Source: Thermoanaerobaculia bacterium
Lineage (GTDB): Bacteria; Bacteroidota; Bacteroidia; Chitinophagales; Saprospiraceae
Length of the DNA: 5,700 nt
Direction of reading: 5' to 3'
Assembly: GCA_023151335.1 (NCBI GenBank)
Contig: JAKLJF010000208.1
Coordinates: 1-5,700 of the forward strand
Shown here: in pieces, positions 1-5,700 of the stretch
Layout of the letters: each line of letters starts with the position of its first letter
Numbering within the stretch: position 1 is the stretch's first letter
The notes under the pieces: model-generated
What the model was told of the DNA's origin: nothing
Databases searched by the model: none
The model's input: only the letters and a program-made list of their open reading frames with translations
Position numbers and translations under genes: made by a program

Positions 1-74
1 CAATCACTCAATCACTCAATCACTCAATCACTCAATCACTCAATCACTCAATCACTCAATCACTCAATCACTCA

Positions 75-76
<2 letters not shown>
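1..76. repeat. Octanucleotide tandem repeat (CAATCACT)n running into the kdpB start
   Basis: About 9.5 perfect copies of the 8-bp unit CAATCACT run from the window edge into the ATG of kdpB, whose first two bases (75-76) belong to the last unit. The array may continue upstream of the window. It has no stop codon in any plus-strand frame and no ATG, GTG or TTG. It therefore occupies the whole region where a ribosome binding site would sit. One frame stays open through the array and stops at the TGA at 76-78, overlapping the kdpB ATG. Whether kdpA reads into the array or ends before it cannot be decided here. Confidence 0.97.
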
Positions 77-2132
<2,056 letters not shown>

Positions 2133-2157
2133 ATGAACGGGCATGGCCGCCTGACAA

Positions 2158-2191
2158 ACGTTTACGAAACTTTAAAAAGTTTCGTAAACGT
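2158..2191. repeat. Perfect 16-bp inverted repeat in the kdpB-kdpC spacer
   Basis: The arm ACGTTTACGAAACTTT (2158-2173) is followed by two A bases and then by its exact reverse complement (2176-2191). The 91-bp spacer holds this palindrome and then a tandem repeat. In mRNA it would form a strong hairpin starting about 25 bases after the kdpB stop. No T-run follows on either strand, so it does not look like an intrinsic terminator. A role in mRNA processing or stability between the two cistrons, or a dispersed palindromic repeat, fits equally well. The arm contains CGTAAA, which also recurs in the tandem repeat that follows. Confidence 0.9.
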
Positions 2192-2196
2192 GGAGC

Positions 2197-2220
2197 AAAT
2201 CGTAAATCGTAAATCGTAAA
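2197..2220. repeat. Heptanucleotide tandem repeat (AAATCGT)3 before kdpC
   Basis: Three exact copies of AAATCGT plus a partial AAA end three bases before the kdpC ATG at 2224. The array occupies the translation-initiation region and leaves no Shine-Dalgarno sequence at normal spacing; a GGAG at 2192-2195 is too far from the ATG. Heptamer arrays of this kind are usually non-coding. Confidence 0.93.
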
Positions 2221-2223
2221 ATA

Positions 2224-2781
2224 ATGAAACCGCATATCCTACCCGCCCTCCGCCTCACCCTCCTTACCCTCGTGGTATTTGCAGGATTATACACCCTGCT
2301 GGTATGGGGCGCGGCGCAACTGCTGCCCACCCGCGGACTGGGCGAACGCATCGAACACGCCAAGGGCTACTATTATGCCAACATCGGCCAGGTGTTCGAT
2401 GAAGACCGTTACTTTTGGTCGCGCCCCTCGGCGGTGGTTTACAATGCTGCCGGGTCCGGCGGTTCGAATAAGGGTACAAACAACCCGGACTACCTGGCCG
2501 CGGTGCAGGCCCGCATCGATACCTTCCTGGCGCACAACCCCGGCGTAAGCCGGGATCAGATTCCTGCCGACCTGGTGACCGCCTCCGGCAGCGGCCTTGA
2601 TCCGCATATTTCGCCGGAAGCGGCTTATATACAAGTGGCCCGGGTGGCCCGGGTGCGGGGACTGGATGCCGGCGCCGTGGAAACCCTGGTCCGCGCCAAT
2701 ACGGAAGGCCCCTGGCTGGGCATGTTCGGCAAACCGCGGGTCAATGTTTTAAAATTAAACCTTGCTCTGGACAAGTTGTAA
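2224..2781 (+). CDS. kdpC: Potassium-transporting ATPase subunit KdpC
   Basis: Accessory subunit of the KdpFABC potassium pump, anchored in the inner membrane by one N-terminal helix with the rest outside the cytoplasm; in studied systems it stabilises the complex and affects ATP affinity. The 185 residues are near the usual length (E. coli 190). A single hydrophobic helix spans about residues 9-33. Diagnostic conserved blocks follow: YFWSRPSA at 63-70, a GSGGSNKGTNN block at 77-87, and PADLVTASGSGLDPHISPEAA-type residues at 114-134. The end, with GKPRVNVLKLNLAL, is also typical. It follows kdpB by 91 bp on the same strand, so co-transcription is likely although a strong hairpin lies between them. 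The ATG at 2224 gives the expected N-terminus. The protein looks intact. Confidence 0.97.
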   Translation: MKPHILPALRLTLLTLVVFAGLYTLLVWGAAQLLPTRGLGERIEHAKGYYYANIGQVFDEDRYFWSRPSAVVYNAAGSGGSNKGTNNPDYLAAVQARIDTFLAHNPGVSRDQIPADLVTASGSGLDPHISPEAAYIQVARVARVRGLDAGAVETLVRANTEGPWLGMFGKPRVNVLKLNLALDKL

Positions 2782-2842
2782 GATTGAACAAGGTCATTCA
2801 GGGTTCTCGTCGGAAATTCAGGCAATTTGAAGCAAAAGACAG

Positions 2843-2856
2843 ATATTTCGACCTCT
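2843..2856 (+). other. Half-copy of the downstream palindrome motif in the kdpC-porin spacer
   Basis: ATATTTCGACCTCT in the 98-bp spacer before the porin gene resembles the start of the inner palindrome arm at 4145-4157 (ATATTCGACCTCT), with one extra T and an exact ten-base core TTCGACCTCT. The complementary half (GAGGTC) is missing, so no hairpin forms. It could be a decayed copy of the same repeat family or chance. I see no convincing promoter in the rest of the spacer. Confidence 0.3.
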
Positions 2857-2879
2857 TTTTAACTGAAATTCAATTTTTT

Positions 2880-3965
2880 ATGAAACCGCTTATTTCAACC
2901 CTGATCTTTTTTATTCACTTTTCCAACATTATCTTTTCGCAAACAGACAGTTCTGCATTGCGCTTTACCCTCAGCGGCTATGCCGAGCCCTATTACGGTT
3001 ATGACTTCAACCAGCCGGAAGACGGCTACCGCCCCGGTTTTATTTATTCACACGACCGGCACCATGAGTTTAATATCAACATTGCGTTTCTGAAAGCAGC
3101 CGTGCAATCGAAACGGATGCGCGGCAACCTCGCCCTGATGGCCGGCACCTACCCCAATTCAAATTTGTCGGTTGAGCCGAATACCCTGAGAAACATATTT
3201 GAAGCCAATGCAGGGGTCAAAATCTCCAAAAACCACGAACTGTGGGTGGATGCCGGCATCTTCAGCTCGCACATCGGTTTTGAAAGCGCCGTAGGCAAAG
3301 ACTGCTGGACGCTCACGCGCGGTATGCTGGCCGAAAACTCGCCTTATTACGAAGCCGGCGCCAAACTGTCGTACGCCACCCCCGACGGCAAATGGTTTTT
3401 CAGTGCCCTGGCGCTCAACGGCTGGCAACGAATCAGACGTGTGGAAGGCAACTCCCTCCTGTCGGGCGGCTGGCAGGTCACCTTCAAACCCAATGAACGG
3501 ATAACGCTCAACAGCAGTGGCTTCCTGGGTACCGACAGACCCGATGATGCCCGTTTAATACGCTCGTTTCATAACCTGTACGGGATATTCCAACTCAGCG
3601 ATCAATTCGGCCTGATCGCCGGCCTCGATACCGGATGGGAGGAAAATCCGCGGGAAGGCGAAAGCCCGAATATGTGGTACAGTCCCGTCCTGATCGGCCG
3701 CTACGCCATAAACGATCGCCTTGCCCTGGCGGGTCGCGTGGAGTACTACGCCGATGAAAACGGCGTGATCATCGCCACTGGCACGGAAAACGGTTTTAAA
3801 ACCCTGGGCGTATCACTGAATCTCGATGTTCAAGTGCACAAAAATGCGGTATGGCGCATAGAAGGTAAGGTTTACAACAGCAAGGACGACATTTTTGTAA
3901 AGGAAAACGGCGATGCCACGAACAGCAACGCGGTGCTGACCACGGCATTGTGCGTGTGGTTTTAG
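2880..3965 (+). CDS. Outer-membrane beta-barrel porin linked to the kdp genes
   Basis: Predicted outer-membrane barrel of the Bacteroidota porin family found beside kdp genes; I would place it near the OmpL-like porin families but cannot run a profile search. Its 361 residues start with a signal peptide (Lys2, hydrophobic core to about residue 19, probable cleavage between Ser20 and Gln21). The mature part has many alternating aromatic/hydrophobic strands and polar turns, a conserved early block GYAEPYYGYDFNQP (33-46), SHIGFESAVGKDCW (130-143), and a terminal Phe typical of barrel proteins. It follows kdpC by 98 bp, which suggests diffusion of K+ or other small solutes across the outer membrane to feed the pump; this is inferred from context. 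The frame extends upstream to a TTG at 2784, but the ATG at 2880 is preferred because it places the signal peptide at the N-terminus. Confidence 0.88.
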   Translation: MKPLISTLIFFIHFSNIIFSQTDSSALRFTLSGYAEPYYGYDFNQPEDGYRPGFIYSHDRHHEFNINIAFLKAAVQSKRMRGNLALMAGTYPNSNLSVEPNTLRNIFEANAGVKISKNHELWVDAGIFSSHIGFESAVGKDCWTLTRGMLAENSPYYEAGAKLSYATPDGKWFFSALALNGWQRIRRVEGNSLLSGGWQVTFKPNERITLNSSGFLGTDRPDDARLIRSFHNLYGIFQLSDQFGLIAGLDTGWEENPREGESPNMWYSPVLIGRYAINDRLALAGRVEYYADENGVIIATGTENGFKTLGVSLNLDVQVHKNAVWRIEGKVYNSKDDIFVKENGDATNSNAVLTTALCVWF

Positions 3966-4014
3966 TTTATGAGGGTTTATGAGGGTTTATGAGGGTTTAT
4001 GAGGGTTTAGAGGG
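3966..4014. repeat. Decanucleotide tandem repeat (TTTATGAGGG)4 after the porin stop
   Basis: Four exact copies of TTTATGAGGG (3966-4005) begin at the base after the porin TAG, followed by a shortened variant TTTAGAGGG (4006-4014). The last units merge with the left outer arm of the nested inverted repeat. On the other side, next to the hisA stop, the minus strand carries two related GGGTTTAG units, so both convergent genes end against similar sequence. Confidence 0.95.
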
Positions 4015-4270
4015 CTATCGATTACCCACAAATCCACGCGTTTCCTGTATCGCTGACCTCGGAGAGGTCAAACATTTGTAGATCAATGATTTAAATATTT
4101 TATACGACCTCGGAGAGGTCGAATATTTATCGATTTCCAATTTTATATTCGACCTCTCCGAGGTCGTGAAAACACTCAAAACCATCTGTTTTCTACAAAT
4201 ATTTGACCTCTCCGAGGTCTTTTGAGCGTTTGTGCGGATTTGTGGGTAATCGATAGCCTTCTAAACCCCC
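4001..4270. repeat. Nested inverted-repeat element between convergent porin and hisA genes
   Basis: This 270-bp stretch is symmetric about position 4135-4137. The outer arms 4001-4035 and 4236-4270 are reverse complements at 33 of 35 positions, with a perfect 23-bp core (4013-4035 and 4236-4258). The middle arms 4055-4082 and 4192-4219 match at 27 of 28. The inner arms 4104-4126 and 4145-4167 match at 23 of 23, leaving an 18-bp AT-rich centre. Sequence between the arm pairs has diverged but nearly keeps its total length. Each middle and inner arm carries the 15-bp hairpin motif GACCTCGGAGAGGTC (starts 4055 and 4106; reverse complement at 4151 and 4205). No open reading frame of note lies inside. 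It may be a bidirectional terminator, a MITE-like insertion or a dispersed palindromic repeat. The structure is certain and the function unknown. Confidence 0.93.
4205..4223 (+). terminator. Weak candidate terminator hairpin for the porin transcript
   Basis: The last of the four hairpin motifs, GACCTCTCCGAGGTC (6-bp stem, 3-base loop), is followed on the plus strand by TTTT. That resembles a short intrinsic terminator for transcription leaving the kdp-porin block. The T-run is short, and the other three copies have none. If the region terminates transcription, the larger nested stem may be the real signal, and it would act on hisA transcripts too. Confidence 0.3.
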
Positions 4271-4276
4271 TAAACC

Positions 4277-4999
4277 CTAAGTTTTAGAGAACACTTTAAA
4301 GTACTGGATCGGTATTTTTCCTTCAAAAAACGCTTTGCCGACAATAGCCCCGGCACAGCCCATCGCCTGCAGTTCCTCCAGATCGGATACGCTGCTGACG
4401 CCGCCGCTGGCCACCAGCTGAATGTTCGGGAAATGGGCCAGAATGTCGCGATACAGATCAAGCGCCGGCCCGGCCAGTTCGCCGTCGCGGGCAATATCGG
4501 TGACAGATACCTGGTGTATGCCGAGGTTTTCCAGGCGGGCCAGGAAGTCGAACAAGCCCAAATCGGTTTGCTCCACCCAGCCGTGCACCGCTACCATGCG
4601 GTTGCGCACGTCGGCGCCCACCAGGAACCGGTCGGCGCCGAAACGTTCCACCCAGGCGCTGAACTCATCGGGCGCCATCACCGCCACGCTCCCGACGGAA
4701 AACATGGCCGCGCCGGCATCCCACACCTGCCGCAGCGCGGGAATGGAGCGCAGGCCGCCGCCATAATCGATTTCCAGGCGGGTGCGGGCCGCTATCTGCT
4801 CCAGGACAGCCAGATTGATCGGCCGCCCTTCCCGGGCGCCGTCCAAATCAACCAAATGCAGGCGGCGAATACCTGCCGCCTCCAGTTCCCGGGCCAGTTC
4901 GAGGGGTTCGGCCGGATATTCCGTTTTCTGATCAAAATCGCCCTGGCGCAGGCGGACCAACCGCCCGTCCATGATGTCGAAGGAAGGAATAATATGCAT
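4277..4999 (-). CDS. hisA: ProFAR isomerase (phosphoribosylformimino-AICAR-phosphate isomerase), HisA
   Basis: Cytoplasmic enzyme of histidine biosynthesis that converts ProFAR to PRFAR by an Amadori rearrangement, in a (beta-alpha)8 barrel. The 240 residues are a normal length. The paired catalytic aspartates are present: Asp8 in the first strand (PSFDIMDG, where most relatives have PAID) and Asp130 in the fifth (GADVRNRMVAVHGW). Phosphate-binding glycine motifs are seen at GGGLRS (80-85) and ASGGVSS (197-203), and the family block TDIARDGELAGP lies at 167-178. The HGW at 139-141 and the RDG in that block favour HisA over the related HisF. It starts 3 bases after the hisH stop, so the two are almost surely co-transcribed and probably translationally coupled. 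It ends seven bases beyond the outer arm of the nested inverted repeat, and no hisF follows. Confidence 0.97.
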   Translation of the reverse strand: MHIIPSFDIMDGRLVRLRQGDFDQKTEYPAEPLELARELEAAGIRRLHLVDLDGAREGRPINLAVLEQIAARTRLEIDYGGGLRSIPALRQVWDAGAAMFSVGSVAVMAPDEFSAWVERFGADRFLVGADVRNRMVAVHGWVEQTDLGLFDFLARLENLGIHQVSVTDIARDGELAGPALDLYRDILAHFPNIQLVASGGVSSVSDLEELQAMGCAGAIVGKAFFEGKIPIQYFKVFSKT

Positions 5000-5002
5000 G
5001 AA

Positions 5003-5587
5003 CTATAATTTCAAAAAGTTTTTCAAAATCCGCTGACCCACCTCACCGGATTTTTCCGGGTGAAACTGGACGGCAAAAAAGTTATCGCGCTGTAAGGCCG
5101 CGCTGAACGGAACGCCGTAATCGGTCTGCGCGGCTATATCCGGGTGCATTTCCGCGTAAAAACTGTGCACAAAGTACACGAAATTTCCATCCTGCACACC
5201 CTCAAATAATGGTCCGCGCAGATTTGACAGCGTATTCCAGCCAATATGGGGCACTTTCAGCCCCGGCGAGCGGAAACGCCGCACTTCCGCGTCAAATATA
5301 CCCAGGCAGGGCGTATCGCCTTCTTCCGAGTGCCGGCAAAACAACTGCAACCCCAGGCAAATACCCAAAACGGGCTGCCGGAGCCCGCGTAAAACGGTAT
5401 CCAGACCGCGCTCCCGCAGGTATTGCATCGCCGAGGAAGCCTCCCCTACCCCCGGAAAAATGACTTTATCCGCCGCACGCAGGGCATGCGGGTCATCCGT
5501 CCAAAGCGCTTCCACACCCAGCCGCTGCAAGGCGAACAGGACGGAACGGATATTGCCGGCGTTGTATTTTACGATAGCGAGTGACAT
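5003..5587 (-). CDS. hisH: Imidazole glycerol phosphate synthase, glutaminase subunit HisH
   Basis: Class I glutamine amidotransferase subunit that releases ammonia from glutamine and passes it to HisF, which makes imidazole glycerol phosphate and AICAR from PRFAR. The 194 residues fit the family. Visible features are the N-terminal YNAGNIRSV block (8-16), the oxyanion-region motif PGVGEA (45-50), the nucleophile Cys77 in GICLGLQ, and the His176-Glu178 pair in QFHPEKS, completing the catalytic triad. The ATG at 5587 gives the expected N-terminus (MSLAIVKYNAGN). Directly upstream in coding orientation is a CAATCCG-type repeat array and no Shine-Dalgarno sequence. It overlaps nothing and is followed 3 bases later by hisA. 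Its partner HisF must be encoded elsewhere. Confidence 0.97.
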   Translation of the reverse strand: MSLAIVKYNAGNIRSVLFALQRLGVEALWTDDPHALRAADKVIFPGVGEASSAMQYLRERGLDTVLRGLRQPVLGICLGLQLFCRHSEEGDTPCLGIFDAEVRRFRSPGLKVPHIGWNTLSNLRGPLFEGVQDGNFVYFVHSFYAEMHPDIAAQTDYGVPFSAALQRDNFFAVQFHPEKSGEVGQRILKNFLKL

Positions 5588-5590
5588 GAT

Positions 5591-5669
5591 GGATTGCGGA
5601 TTGCGGATTGCGGATTGCGGATTACGGATTGTCCCGAGACCTCGGGACGGATTACGGATTGCGGATTGA
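5591..5669. repeat. Heptanucleotide array GGATT(G/A)C upstream of hisH, interrupted by a palindrome
   Basis: Nearly six units of GGATTGC or GGATTAC run from 5591 to 5630, and about three more from 5649 to 5669. The two blocks are separated by an 18-bp palindrome. In the hisH coding direction the unit reads GCAATCC, and the array ends three bases before the hisH ATG. Apparent reading frames through it give the repeating peptide CGLRIAD and are artefacts. The remaining 31 bases to the window edge show no recognisable feature. Confidence 0.95.
5631..5648. repeat. 18-bp palindrome inserted in the hisH upstream array
   Basis: GTCCCGAGACCTCGGGAC is a perfect 8-bp inverted repeat with a two-base AC loop. 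It lies between GGATT of one repeat unit and GGATTAC of the next, as if inserted into the array. It contains GACCTCGG, the first eight bases of the hairpin motif repeated in the porin-hisA gap, so the two may belong to one family. There is no T-run on either side. Possible roles are a regulatory hairpin in the hisH leader or a mobile palindromic unit; neither is shown. Confidence 0.85.
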
Positions 5670-5700
5670 CCCGGCTCTTGGTATTGAAACCTATCCTCTG

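Noticed and set aside
2133..2219. Small frame of 28 codons that exactly fills the kdpB-kdpC spacer, starting right after the kdpB stop
   Set aside because: It consists mostly of the palindrome and the heptamer repeat, is not hydrophobic like KdpF, and has no recognisable similarity. A conserved homologue in relatives would change this view.
2827..2850. Possible Bacteroidota-type promoter (TTG and a TATTTCG-like box) before the porin
   Set aside because: The spacing is too short and the second box matches TAnnTTTG poorly, so I do not call it.
2784..2879. N-terminal extension of the porin from a TTG start
   Set aside because: It would put 32 charged or polar residues before an evident signal peptide; the ATG at 2880 fits an exported protein.
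4055..4219. CRISPR-like array of palindromic repeats
   Set aside because: There are only four 15-bp units in mixed orientation, spacings are unequal, the spacers pair with each other, and no cas genes are present.
4001..4270. Complete insertion sequence
   Set aside because: There is no transposase frame between the arms and I see no clear target-site duplication; at most it could be a non-autonomous element.
5460..5669. Plus-strand frame that reads through the heptamer array upstream of hisH
   Set aside because: Its C-terminal part is the repeating CGLRIAD peptide from the non-coding array and the rest is antisense to hisH.

Overview
The window looks like chromosomal DNA of a Bacteroidota bacterium. 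The evidence is a Kdp potassium pump followed by the barrel porin typical of kdp loci in this phylum, no Shine-Dalgarno-like sequence before any gene, and GC-rich genes separated by AT-rich, repeat-laden spacers. A Saprospiria- or Cytophagia-like lineage is my guess from the repeat style; the sequence does not prove it.

The left two thirds are a plus-strand potassium-uptake block. kdpB (75-2132) encodes the P-type ATPase subunit, kdpC (2224-2781) the periplasm-facing accessory subunit, and a gene at 2880-3965 an outer-membrane beta-barrel porin. kdpA should lie just upstream of the window, and kdpD/kdpE are not in it. A plausible reading is that the porin admits K+ through the outer membrane and KdpABC pumps it across the inner membrane.

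The right third is a minus-strand histidine-biosynthesis pair, hisH (5003-5587) and hisA (4277-4999), separated by 3 bases. HisA isomerises ProFAR to PRFAR. HisH supplies ammonia to HisF, which uses PRFAR. hisF does not follow hisA here.

The most unusual content is between the genes. Short tandem repeats with 7-8 bp units end within 0-3 bases of the start codons of kdpB, kdpC and hisH, and in coding orientation each unit contains AATC. A perfect 16-bp inverted repeat lies between kdpB and kdpC. The 311-bp gap between the convergent porin and hisA genes is almost filled by a nested inverted repeat. It has three pairs of arms around a nearly common centre and four copies of the hairpin GACCTCGGAGAGGTC, two in each orientation. 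An 18-bp palindrome that shares eight bases with this hairpin interrupts the repeat array upstream of hisH. I see no tRNA, rRNA, CRISPR array, transposase or phage gene.
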